Origin: Andalucia godoyi | Lineage: Eukaryota; Discoba; Jakobea; Jakobida; Andaluciidae | Reading direction: 5' to 3' | Assembly: GCA_009859145.1 (NCBI GenBank) | Contig: VRVR01000057.1 | Coordinates: forward strand, 62,001-126,000 | DNA length: 64,000 nt | Shown here: positions 48,892 through 58,200 of the stretch, in pieces | Layout of the letters: each line of letters opens with the position of its first letter | How positions within the stretch are numbered: the stretch's first letter is position 1 | Notes under the pieces: model-generated | Database searches by the model: none | The model's input: only the letters and a program-made list of their open reading frames with translations | Told to the model about the DNA's origin: nothing | Position numbers and translations under genes: made by a program

Positions 48892-50097
48892 ATGCGTCCA
48901 CCTAGTCCTTCAGTCCGAGTTGCGATAGGCGGTCCGTTTTCTGGCGTTTCGTACAACGACTATGACGTCACGATTGGAAAATGGTTCTCGGAAGGATTCC
49001 GTCTCTATCGCCGCCATTTCATCCTGTACACGGTGATCTATCTGTTCTGGGCAGCTCTGTTCATGACGCTCACTTATCTGACTGCCTCGATTCTGCGGAC
49101 ACAGGACTCAAACAAGGCGAATCTGGTTGCCCTGTTCCTTTCGTCGCTCGTTTCGCTTGCACTTCACACATTTTGGCACGCTGGGTTCTACATGTTTTCG
49201 TTCAAGACATTCTTTTCCTTGCACCACACTTCTCTCGACCCGTCGCAGACGTCGTCTTGGGTGTATGCTCTGATGGACTTCTTTCCGTTTCGTTTGCTGT
49301 GCATCTCCTCTCGCAGTAGCTCAAATTCTGGAAACAACTCTGCCAGCACCGCCTCCGACCAGAAACCTCTCGGAATGTGGATGCTGATGGCCGAGCAAGC
49401 GCTTGAACAGTTGCTCATTTTGATCGGGTTCCTTCTGCTTGTGCTTCCGGGAATTTATCTCCTTTTCGCACTGTCTTTCGCACTACCTCTTGTCTTGCAC
49501 CATTCCACAAAGGGTTTGATGGCATGCATGGGCCACTCAATCAAGCAGCAGAACAAACACTTGTTTGGCATGATCGCTTTTCATGTGCTTGCATTCGGAC
49601 TTATTCTTCTTACTGTCTTGATTCCTTCTGGAATCTGGGGTATCTCGATCTGGAACGAGTTCTTTCCTGTTCACCAGGTGGATGACTCCGTGTCGAAGAA
49701 CGGAGACGGGATGCCTGTGCTGGAACCACTGCAATTGGCTGCACAGTCCTTGTCCAAAATTGCTTTTGCCTTGTTCAATTCCGACACTGTCACATCCGAT
49801 GCCTCGACTGCTTCTCGTGCCTCTGACCAGGATCCCAGCTCTCTTTGGGAAGAACTGGATGCTTCTATCGCAGGCCGTTATTCGGTCGGATTCATCCTCT
49901 GTTACTATCTGTTGTCTGCGGTTCTTCGACCTATCTACTATGCTGTGATGACAGCGTGTTACTCGGATGTATTTGGAATTGAATTTTCTGAACTCCTCAA
50001 CCCATCTGCTGCCGCGTTGCGCGATATCAATGCCAGCTTCGAAGATGACGACGACGTTGATTCTCCTGTACCGCGCCGTGGCATGTCCCCTCCTTGA
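48892..50097 (+). CDS. Multi-pass membrane protein of unknown function
   Basis: A 401-residue protein; the ATG at 48892 is used because the frame otherwise starts with GTG. At least six hydrophobic stretches are visible: LYTVIYLFWAALFMTLTYLT, LVALFLSSLVSLALH, LLILIGFLLLVLPGIYLLFA, MIAFHVLAFGLILLTVLIPS and VGFILCYYLLSAVLRPIYYA among them. The pattern of a Phe-rich FSEGFRLYRRHF segment before the first helix and a LVLPGIYLLFALSFALPLVL core resembles the membrane domain of bacterial DUF975 or glycerophosphodiester phosphodiesterase-associated proteins, but I would not assign the family. The C-terminal tail is acidic (EDDDDVDS). Confidence 0.75.
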   Translation: MRPPSPSVRVAIGGPFSGVSYNDYDVTIGKWFSEGFRLYRRHFILYTVIYLFWAALFMTLTYLTASILRTQDSNKANLVALFLSSLVSLALHTFWHAGFYMFSFKTFFSLHHTSLDPSQTSSWVYALMDFFPFRLLCISSRSSSNSGNNSASTASDQKPLGMWMLMAEQALEQLLILIGFLLLVLPGIYLLFALSFALPLVLHHSTKGLMACMGHSIKQQNKHLFGMIAFHVLAFGLILLTVLIPSGIWGISIWNEFFPVHQVDDSVSKNGDGMPVLEPLQLAAQSLSKIAFALFNSDTVTSDASTASRASDQDPSSLWEELDASIAGRYSVGFILCYYLLSAVLRPIYYAVMTACYSDVFGIEFSELLNPSAAALRDINASFEDDDDVDSPVPRRGMSPP

Positions 50098-50306
50098 TTG
50101 ATGACAGGACAGTCATTATTGTGAATCGATACCGTAAATTGAAAGTTTTCTGTCAGTTTCTTTATGGATTTCCCCCCTCTTTTTTCCCATTCCAAACACG
50201 CAACGCCCCCGCATCTCTTTCTCCCCTTGCTTGAGCATTAAAATAATAATAAAAAAATAATAAAAAAAGAGAAAAAGAAAAAGAGGAGATCAATGCACAC
50301 CGAAGA
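50098..50306. other. Convergent 3' spacer
   Basis: 209 bases between two convergent stops, with A-rich sequence (AATAAT/AAAAG tracts at about 50238-50285). No gene is seen. Confidence 0.5.
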
Positions 50307-52445
50307 CTACACAGATGGAGGAGCCAAAAGCTTGGCAACAAACAGCCAGCCAAACTTTTCCGCAGTGGGCTTGCTCAGTGAATGATCCGAGTCTGAGAAA
50401 AACAGCATGTCCACGTTGGCAAAGCCCAATTCACGGAGATTGTGGTACGCCTCTACAGACTGAGAAGGCGGGACACGCTTATCTTGGTTGCCAACAAGAA
50501 ACACAAATCGTGTTTTCCGATCAATCTCTGGAAAATTGCGGATCGGGGAAACTTTCCACATTTCTTCGAATGAAAAACGATTCGAGAAGTCGTATGGGAG
50601 GCCGATTTCACCTGTGCACCAGTCTGGAATATCTGTTGACCCAATCATACTCACGACGTTAACAACTGGATTGCGGCCTACCACAAGAGAAACAGACAGA
50701 CGGGGAACCATCTTCGGCAAATGGTATGCAAGATGGAGAACAGCGAAACCGCCATGGGAGCCGCCACACAAAACAACGTTCTTATCGTACACGCCATCAT
50801 CCTTGCAGACGTGACTGATGGCATCAACACAATCTTGCACGTCCAATTCCCCAATACGGCCCAGAAGAACATCGTTGAAATCTTGGCCATAGTTGCAAGA
50901 TCCACGGTAGTTGATAAGAAGGACGTCGTATCCGAGAAGTGCAAAGAACGCGTGGGTCCCCACAAATTCCAAGGAAAACGCGGAGTGGGGGCCTCCATGC
51001 GGGATGGCCATCAATCTTCGAACGGTACCTGCCGCCAGCGGAGCTCTGAGCAGCAAACATTCAAAAGGCAGCTGCGGTTCTTGGGAGGGGCTGATTGTTA
51101 ACAGGGAGAATGTGATCGGAGACAACAGGTCCTTGTATCTCTTTGAATCCGCTAACGAGAACACTCGGGCTTCCGCTCCGGTACGAAAAGTCCTTTGGAG
51201 CACGGACGGAGGTTGCGCAGGAGTTGATTCCTGGAACAACAGACAGCCGCTCGTGGGGCACACATCGAGAAGGGAGGCCCCGTCTCTTTCTTGTTGCACA
51301 TCAAGCGATTCCAAATCAACTGACATGATACGGGGTGTCATCCCGTGTGGAGAATCGAAAAAAAACCTAGACCCAAATACACAGCGCTTTGCGGCGAAAT
51401 AGTGGCTCCAGAAATTCTTAGTGGACGCATCCGAGTCTATGGAGAGAATTCTGCGCAGCACCCGCAAGACAATGTTGGCACCATCGCTGAAAACAACAGA
51501 AGAATTCCATTCTGCTGACCACAATGCACACGATGTGTTATGCGAATATTTGCAAGACTCCGTCGAAGAAAACAAAAGACTTTTGCCATTGAGAACGAAC
51601 AACGGAGACCGAGCATTCCAAGTCGTTGAAAACTCGGAATGTTCAAACAGTACTCTCCACCACTTCTGTTTGCCGATATCAAAACAGGCCAGAAAAGACT
51701 TGCGTTGGAAACAGAACTTCGTGCCGAACTTGCGCGGCGCATGCGGAATGCATGTACAAATGAGGATCGATGAGCCAGATGCTTCGCTCTCTGGCGGAGC
51801 CCATTTTGCTTGCGCAATCGAGCAGTTCCATTCAGGTGGAGGGGCTATCGTGCCGCCCCCAAGAACTTTTGGTTCCTTCTTTTCCTCCTTTTCAGACTCG
51901 GGAGGATGAGTCGTGCCGTCGGCGATATCGACAGTGTATGCAAACTCCAAATCAAGGTAACCGGCCACCCCGACTGTGAATCCCGCAACTTGTTCGCCCC
52001 ACTCCTCCTGGAAGACATAGTCTGTTTCCGTCTTTGTGGATTCCGGTTTCTTGTTTCCGACAAAAAGCAGTCTCTTCTCTGCAGCGTCGAAATCGAATGA
52101 CGAAAACCAATCATCCCCATACACCTTGGAAAACACAGGGGACACGTCGAAACGGAAGATCGTGGATGTATGCGAATCAAAGACTTCAAACGACGTTTCA
52201 TACACTCGCACATGCCACTTTCCAGAATTTGAAGTGAGCGATGTCACGAGACCGTCCGGATTCCGCGCAGGCGCCTGAATGACTGCTCCCGAGGCTGAAA
52301 CCATAAGGCTGAAGCCCGGTTTCTTGTTCCCCTCGAAATCCCTGGTAGCATACTGCACATGCGCATAGTCCGAGTTAACAATGCGGCATGCACCTAGCGT
52401 AGGAATGTCGAGGATGGCAGAATACAGCTTCTCAACTTTTGACAT
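50307..52445 (-). CDS. APEH: Acylaminoacyl-peptidase (prolyl oligopeptidase family S9C)
   Basis: A 712-residue protein; the ATG at 52445 is used instead of an upstream GTG. The N-terminal half is a beta-propeller-like domain. The C-terminal alpha/beta hydrolase has the nucleophile elbow CGGSHGG, the oxyanion strand region PHGGPHSAF, the acid in GNQDKRVPPSQS and the catalytic His in SDSDHSLSKP. This is the full S9C catalytic triad in order. The enzyme removes N-acylated amino acids from blocked peptides in the cytosol. Length matches animal APEH (about 730). Its promoter side carries the outer block of a Fanzor-like element about 180 bases away. Confidence 0.93.
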   Translation of the reverse strand: MSKVEKLYSAILDIPTLGACRIVNSDYAHVQYATRDFEGNKKPGFSLMVSASGAVIQAPARNPDGLVTSLTSNSGKWHVRVYETSFEVFDSHTSTIFRFDVSPVFSKVYGDDWFSSFDFDAAEKRLLFVGNKKPESTKTETDYVFQEEWGEQVAGFTVGVAGYLDLEFAYTVDIADGTTHPPESEKEEKKEPKVLGGGTIAPPPEWNCSIAQAKWAPPESEASGSSILICTCIPHAPRKFGTKFCFQRKSFLACFDIGKQKWWRVLFEHSEFSTTWNARSPLFVLNGKSLLFSSTESCKYSHNTSCALWSAEWNSSVVFSDGANIVLRVLRRILSIDSDASTKNFWSHYFAAKRCVFGSRFFFDSPHGMTPRIMSVDLESLDVQQERDGASLLDVCPTSGCLLFQESTPAQPPSVLQRTFRTGAEARVFSLADSKRYKDLLSPITFSLLTISPSQEPQLPFECLLLRAPLAAGTVRRLMAIPHGGPHSAFSLEFVGTHAFFALLGYDVLLINYRGSCNYGQDFNDVLLGRIGELDVQDCVDAISHVCKDDGVYDKNVVLCGGSHGGFAVLHLAYHLPKMVPRLSVSLVVGRNPVVNVVSMIGSTDIPDWCTGEIGLPYDFSNRFSFEEMWKVSPIRNFPEIDRKTRFVFLVGNQDKRVPPSQSVEAYHNLRELGFANVDMLFFSDSDHSLSKPTAEKFGWLFVAKLLAPPSV

Positions 52446-52626
52446 GGCGAAACACACAACCGAACAAAATTTCTACAATATTCAAGCACGTTGTTTCGGC
52501 TGAATTAAAAGCACAGTTTCAGCTATGGGAAACAACTTGCCAGGTTGCTTTTTGTGAAGCACTCCAGACAAACGAGACTCGTACAGCTGGAGAGACCGTT
52601 GAAAATAATAACACGTCGTTGTCGTG

Positions 52627-52700
52627 CATACGGAAGTATACATAAACGGACACGGTCAATACTGGCCGACACCAGCACGTTTGTTTCACAGGAATTCGTG
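52627..52700 (-). other. Conserved outer block of the Fanzor-like element upstream of APEH
   Basis: This is the inverted counterpart of 19910-19990. Read toward APEH, it encodes in one frame TNSCETNVLVSASIDRV, against TNSCEANVLVSASIDRV in the other copy. It ends about 180 bases before the APEH start codon. Confidence 0.6.
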
Positions 52701-53065
52701 ATACACGGCCTCCTAGGTCCCGCAAAGACCACGTGTCACTACGCCTACCGCCTCTTCCTCTCGTATCTCCTCTCCAGGTGCATCAATCGCTGCAACTGAG
52801 GACACGAAAGCGCCTGCTGCCAGGGCCGTCAGCATCAAAATGCACCCTTCTCAGGAACAACGTGCCACGCTGAGAAAGTGGCTCGGTGCGGAGTACACGT
52901 CCAAAACGTGCGGGCGCTGCGGTGAGATCCATGCACGCCTAGGCGGAAGCAAAGTGTTTGCATGTCCCGCGTGTAGCTCACAGATTGATCGAGATTGGGA
53001 ACGGAGCGCGGAACATTTATCTGAAGAACGCCGTGAGGCGTGTTGGGGCCTGTTCCCTTCCAGGC
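52627..53065 (+). mobile_element. Internally deleted Fanzor-like element (copy C)
   Basis: About 0.44 kb collinear with copy B (complement of 19472-19990). It has an outer block at 52627-52700, a GGCCTCCTAGGTCCCGC segment, an N-terminal coding part, the zinc ribbon and the tail. Compared with copy B, about 170 bases are missing between the outer block and the CCTAGG segment, and 43 codons absent from copy B are retained. Limits are where the similarity ends; no terminal repeats or target-site duplications were recognised. It lies between the divergent side of APEH and an unassigned stretch. Confidence 0.62.
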
Positions 53066-53103
53066 AACAGAATGCAAGATTGAATATGCATGTCCATTCG
53101 TAG
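52731..53103 (+). pseudogene. Truncated Fanzor-like ORF: HTH remnant fused to zinc ribbon (copy C)
   Basis: In one frame the sequence reads RPRV, then a Pro/Ser/Thr/Ala-rich segment, then VSIKMHPSQEQRATLRKWLG, the first helix-turn-helix of TnpB/Fanzor proteins (typically Y-P-x-x-EQ-x-x-x-L). It continues without a break into AEYTSKTCGRCGEIHARLGG, KVFACPAC and SSQIDRDW: the complete CxxC...CxxC zinc ribbon plus the start of the RuvC-III motif. An extra G in 52997-52999 shifts the frame there; in the neighbouring frame the NGARNIYLKNAV family motif follows. A 10-base deletion near 52722-52725 breaks the N-terminus relative to copy B. The RuvC I/II core is absent. It cannot be an active nuclease. 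Confidence 0.7.
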
Positions 53104-53826
53104 ATATGCATGTTCAGTGAATAATGTAGGCGAAGAACAAAAAAAAAACACGAAAGTAGTGGCACGGCGTCTCAACCTCGGGGACCGGGGGGAGGGCGCA
53201 CAAGCCCCTCGCAACGCATCGCTGCGTACTCAGCCCATCTTCATTCTCACTTATTTCTGGTGCTGGCAGAACTGGGATGATGGCGACCCTTGAGCTGTTT
53301 CCCTCTGCGCAGCAGTACAGATCCGTTTCGGTACGGAACTCGTAAATGCGACGGTTGCGTTGGTCCCGCCGGTTTTTTCCCGCTCTGCGTTCGCCCTGAG
53401 TTGCGAGGTACCATTGGTTCAGCGTCTCGCTGCGCACGCTTGCTCCGTCGAACGTCAGTGGGATGTTGGGTCTCCCCTTCAGGATGGAGTCTTCCTGGTG
53501 GGGGACACTCGGTCGTGCAAGTAGCGCTGCGACCGTGATTAATCCTGGCGATTGGGCCTCTCACTGGGAATTCTCGGTGTCCAGCAACAATGCATCTTGG
53601 GTCGTGTACTTCAAGATAGTCTCCAGAGATGCTGATGGATCCGAAAAACGGACTCGATGGATCCGTTCGCGGGCGCTGTGCTGGACGAAGTATGGTCTTG
53701 TATTCGCGCACATGGACGCGAAGGGAAATGCAAATGGAACACGATCCGGTTTAAAATATCACTCTTCTTTATGTCTGTTAACGACGACAAAAAGGACTCT
53801 CGTTTTTTGTTTTGTTTTTTGAATAT
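53066..53826. other. 761-base GC-richer stretch without a recognised gene
   Basis: Several frames of 80-155 codons overlap on both strands in the GC-rich part (53150-53720), none with a motif I know. It directly follows copy C and may belong to the same or another decayed mobile element. Confidence 0.45.
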
Positions 53827-54465
53827 TTAGACTGCGCTGTAGGTCTCCTGCTTGGCCTGGAATCCGAGAAGACCAGCGATGCCAACAAGGAAGAACGACG
53901 AGACGAACGCAAGAACCCAGGACGGGCCGTATCCGATGTAGATCTCGACAGGTCCGATCTCAGCTCCCTTGTTTGCGTCGTCACGCAGTCTGTCCTCGAC
54001 GTCGCTCTCCTTAGGCTTCAGCTCGCCCTGAAGCAAGCAGCCCAGCAGGCAAAGAAACGCTGCAAAGCCAACGAGAGCTGCACCGAGCTTGAGGAACGAT
54101 ACCTTGCGTTCCGGGTTCTTCGATCCAAGAGCAATTGTTGCAGCAAGCCCAATAATAGTAATCACAATTCCCAATGAAATGCACGCAGCCGCAGCATTCC
54201 CAGCCTTCTGAGCCATCTTGCACGTATCTCTATCCTGGCACTTTGAGTCGGTGTATGAAAACGTGTCATCGTCGTTCACATAGCAGTTGACAAGATGAAC
54301 TTCCGTCTTCTGGATGCCGTACACGATCTTCGCCTCGCAGTTGTTGAATTGCTTGAACTTGATCATTTCGAGACCCCATGGCATCGTGCCGAGCGCAGCA
54401 ATCAGCATGATGATCGTCGAGATCGTCAGCACTGAAATAACAGCCAAAGGTCGGTCTATCTTCAT
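53827..54465 (-). CDS. Four-helix membrane protein with a Cys-containing extracellular loop
   Basis: The ATG at 54465 (MKIDRPLAVISVLTIS) gives 212 residues; the longer frame upstream is a repeat-rich leader. Four hydrophobic segments are seen: AVISVLTISTIIMLIAALGT, ACISLGIVITIIGLAATIAL, LKLGAALVGFAAFLCLLGCL, and GYGPSWVLAFVSSFFLVGIA. The first loop is about 60 residues and has four Cys (NNCEAK, NCYVND, SKCQDRDTC). This topology, with a large first loop rich in Cys, is like the claudin/PMP22/tetraspan superfamily, but the signature W-GLW-C-C is not evident. Probably a surface tetraspan protein of unknown role. Confidence 0.7.
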   Translation of the reverse strand: MKIDRPLAVISVLTISTIIMLIAALGTMPWGLEMIKFKQFNNCEAKIVYGIQKTEVHLVNCYVNDDDTFSYTDSKCQDRDTCKMAQKAGNAAAACISLGIVITIIGLAATIALGSKNPERKVSFLKLGAALVGFAAFLCLLGCLLQGELKPKESDVEDRLRDDANKGAEIGPVEIYIGYGPSWVLAFVSSFFLVGIAGLLGFQAKQETYSAV

Positions 54466-55075
54466 CTTTCGGCAACCGCACGAGCCAATGTTTTCAAGAA
54501 TGAAAAGGAAAAAAGAAAAGAAAAGAAAAGAAAAGAAAAAAGAAGATGAAACCCCCCTCAACAAAAACGAACGGCGACGAAATAAAAGACGCAAAGGAGA
54601 AGAGAAAATCGGCAGGCGGAGGAACCGAGAATCAAAAGGGTAAGTGGAAATTCGGCGGCGGTCATCGCTGGTGCATGGCAAGTGCAAAATGGAGTGAGAG
54701 AGAGTCAAGCATCAAGCATGAAGCATCACGTGGCGTGGTTGAAGGGGGAGAGAGCAAAAAAAAACTACTGTAAAAAAAAAGAAAAAAGTAATGTCCCGCC
54801 CGCTGTATGAGCACTCTTTTCCGCCGATGTTGATTGGCAGGCTTTTTGTTTTTTCCTCCGCCACTCTTCGAAAGAAGCCGTTTCCCAATCGTTTTCCTCC
54901 TCCTACCGAACACTCAATCTATCAGGCATTTTATCAAATTATAATATTCGTATTACTTTTCTTTTTCTTTTTTTCTCTCTCTCTCCTTTCTATTTTTACT
55001 TCTTCTTTTCATTTTCTGTTGGTGTTCTCGTTGGTTACTGCCTTTTTTCTTTCTATTCCTTCTTTTCTTACTCTG

Positions 55076-55111
<36 letters not shown>

Positions 55112-55256
55112 GCGCGCGCACAAACTACCGCAGCTGCTTGACCTCTTTTTTCCCCCCTTTTCTCTTTTACTTTCCTTTTCTTTTCAAGTACACGCTTTAT
55201 TCTAGTAGGGTTTTCCCCACCCCATTTCGAATTTCGGGTCCTTTGAAAATCTCGAA
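54466..55256. other. Repeat-rich divergent spacer before the megasynthase
   Basis: 791 bases between divergent genes. They contain an (AAAAG)n tract at about 54505-54545, T-rich stretches at about 54955-55070 and a (CA)n-(CG)n tract at 55077-55119. Both promoters should lie here. Confidence 0.6.
55077..55119. repeat. (CA)n followed by (CG)n microsatellite
   Basis: Sixteen CA units run into five to six CG units, about 140 bases upstream of the megasynthase start codon. Alternating purine-pyrimidine runs like this can adopt Z-DNA. Confidence 0.95.
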
Positions 55257-58200
55257 ATGTCGAATCCTTTTGAACACATGTTCTTTCCGTTGAGCGAGCC
55301 GAGCACGGCCTCGAGCTCGAACACGCTAGCGTCGGTTCTTCATGCACGGGCAAGTGACGATCTGTTTCGCGATAAGCTTTTGTACACGTTTCTGGACAGC
55401 ACTGGACGCGAAGAAGCGAATCTCTCATTTTCGACATTACTTGCGTATGCGTCTTTGCTGGCGGAGGAGCTTGCACGAACGTACTCGGTGAAAGAGACGG
55501 ACCGCGTCCTCATCTTGACTCCGACACACGCTGCATTTCCAGTGTCTTTCTTGGCTTGCTTGTTGGGCAAGTTTGTCGCAGTTCCTGTTGCAGTCCCTTT
55601 CGATGAGCGTGGCATTGAGCGCCTGCTGGCCATTCAAAAGGACTCGGACTCGAAGGTGGTTCTTGTAACCTCCATGATGCGACCGTTTGAAGACATGTTT
55701 GAGAACCTCACCATGGTGTATGTCGATCAGTGGATGTCGAAAATAGAGAGTGCAAAAGGAAAGGCAGTCGCCCCGGAGGAAAATGTGTTGCGTTCGCAGA
55801 TTGCGCATCAGAAGATGGAGGATCTGGCGTTTTTGCAGTACTCCTCCGGCTCCACAGGAATGCCAAAGGGCGTTATGGTCGACAATTCCAATCTGACTGC
55901 AAATCACGAGATGATCAGACGTCGCTTGAACGCTACAGCGAGCGACACAATTGTTTCTTGGTGTCCTGCATATCATGATATGGGTCTCATTGGAAATGTG
56001 CTGTTTGCTGCGTACGTTGGTGCGAGACTGATTTTGCTTTCTCCCGTGGATTTCATCAGGAGACCACAGCTTTGGCCCCTGACGATCTCAAAATATAAGG
56101 GAACTATTTCTGGCGGTCCTAATTTTGGCTATGAATTGCTTGTCAGAAAGGTATCCGATGCGGACTGGGCCAAGCTGGATTTCTCTTCTTGGAGGGCTGC
56201 ATTTTCTGGAGCCGAAATGGTGAGAGCATCCACAATCCGTTCGTTCGCTGAGCGATTCGGACCCAGGGGTTTCCGCAATTCTGTGTGGTGGCCGTGCTAC
56301 GGACTCGCGGAAGCGACACTCATGGTAACGGCACCAAAGCAGTTGGTGGATCCCAGGATTCTCAAGTTTTCCGATCATCCTGACCTTGGAAAAAAGAACC
56401 CATGGATTGTGGCTGCTGACAAGGAATTTGTTTCCGTCGGAGAGATGGCAGACGGCCTTGACATTCGAATTGTGAATCCGGAGTCGTGTGTTGCCAAGGG
56501 CCCGCAAGAAGAAGGCGAAATATGGGTTTCTGGCCCGAACGTTTGCCGTGGGTATTGGAAAAAGGAGGAGCTCAATGGCGGCTTGTTCTTTGCGCAGATC
56601 GCAGGGGAAGCCTCTGGAAAGAGATACCTTCGTACCGGTGACATGGGCTTTTTCTTTGAAGACCAACTGTACATCACTGGCCGCATCAAGGACATTCTCA
56701 AGATTAATGGTGTTAACATTTTCCCAACAGATATCGAACAGGCTGCTGAGCTATCCTTCTCAGACATTCGTCCCGGTTGTTCCGCTTGCTTCGGCTATGC
56801 GCCTCCAGGACAAGGAGAACAAGCCGTCATTTTTGTGGAGCAGGCCAAGGGCGTTGCAGGGCAGTATGACGATGTCTGGTTTTCTCGTTTCCAGGCACTC
56901 ATTTCTTCCAAGTTTCGTCTGCAAATGTATGCTGTAGTGGTTCTGACGGAAAGAGTGGTTCCGAAGACGTCATCGGGGAAAATTCAACGTTATGCTTGCC
57001 GGAGAATGTTTGAGGATAATATATCGCAAAACCCTGCGGTTGTTGCCATGAAGGTTTTCGCGTCAGATTCGACGAGCCGAACCGCCGTTGACAATGAAGC
57101 TTCTTCGGAGCAACCTGCGGAGAGCACGTCGTTGATCACAAATGACGATTCAGATCTTCAATCCTTCGGCCAGCGCCTGCGATCTTCGTCGTCCATTGCA
57201 GCGTTCAAAAGCGTTTTGCGCGACTGGATTGCAGCAGAATTCGCAGTCAAGCCGAATGATATCCGTGATCGGGATAATTTTGCAACTTACGGCTTGAATT
57301 CGGCAACCGCTGTGTCCACGGCAGAGCGCTTAGGTCAGAGTCTGCAGGTGAAGCTGGGTCCGGACACGCTGTTCCAGCACTCGACGATGGACGCATTAAC
57401 GTCCCATCTTGCCGCCAAATTGAGTTTGTTCGGAAAAGGTGTTCCCACAACGAGTACAGACGATGCCTCAGTGACCAAGACCGTTCTGGAGCAATCTGCA
57501 GCGCCGTCGTCTGTCGTTCAAAAGGAAATCGCAGTGGTGGGAATCAGTTTGCGACTCCCATGCGTGTCTTCTGTCTCAGACCTTTGGAAAGCCTTAATGG
57601 AAGGAAAGGAATGCCGCAATGCGGTGAAGAGGTCTCGGTTTATTGATTCAGATCCGTCGGAGGGCGACGAGTCTGTGGAAGGTTACTTCTTGGATAATAT
57701 TTCAGAATTTGACCACAAGTTCTGGAAGATATCTCACGCGGAAGCCGCAATGATGGATCCCCAGCACCGTATTCTTCTCGAACTGGCAGTGGAATGTTTG
57801 CATGACAGTGGGGCTGCAATATCGGACGTCAAGGGGCTGGACATCGGAGTGTATGTCGGGCTGTCTGGACACGAGTACTCGATCTTGACTTCTGGCTTGA
57901 AGGCACAGTCCTCAGCGCAAGCGTCCTATGTTGCAACTGGCGGATCTGGTGCCATGGCAGCCAATCGCATTTCATATTTGCTGGATCTGCACGGACCATC
58001 CATGTCTGTTGATACTGCTTGTTCATCGTCTCTGGTGGCACTGGATTTGGCTTTCCAAGACTTGCGCCAGGGGAAGACGACGTCGGCATTGGTTGCTGCC
58101 TCGAACCTCATTCTTACTCAAGGATTGTGCACCTCGTTGGAAAAGGCAGGATTTCTTGCTCCCGATGGTCGTTGCAAGACCTTTGATGCGTCCGCAGATG

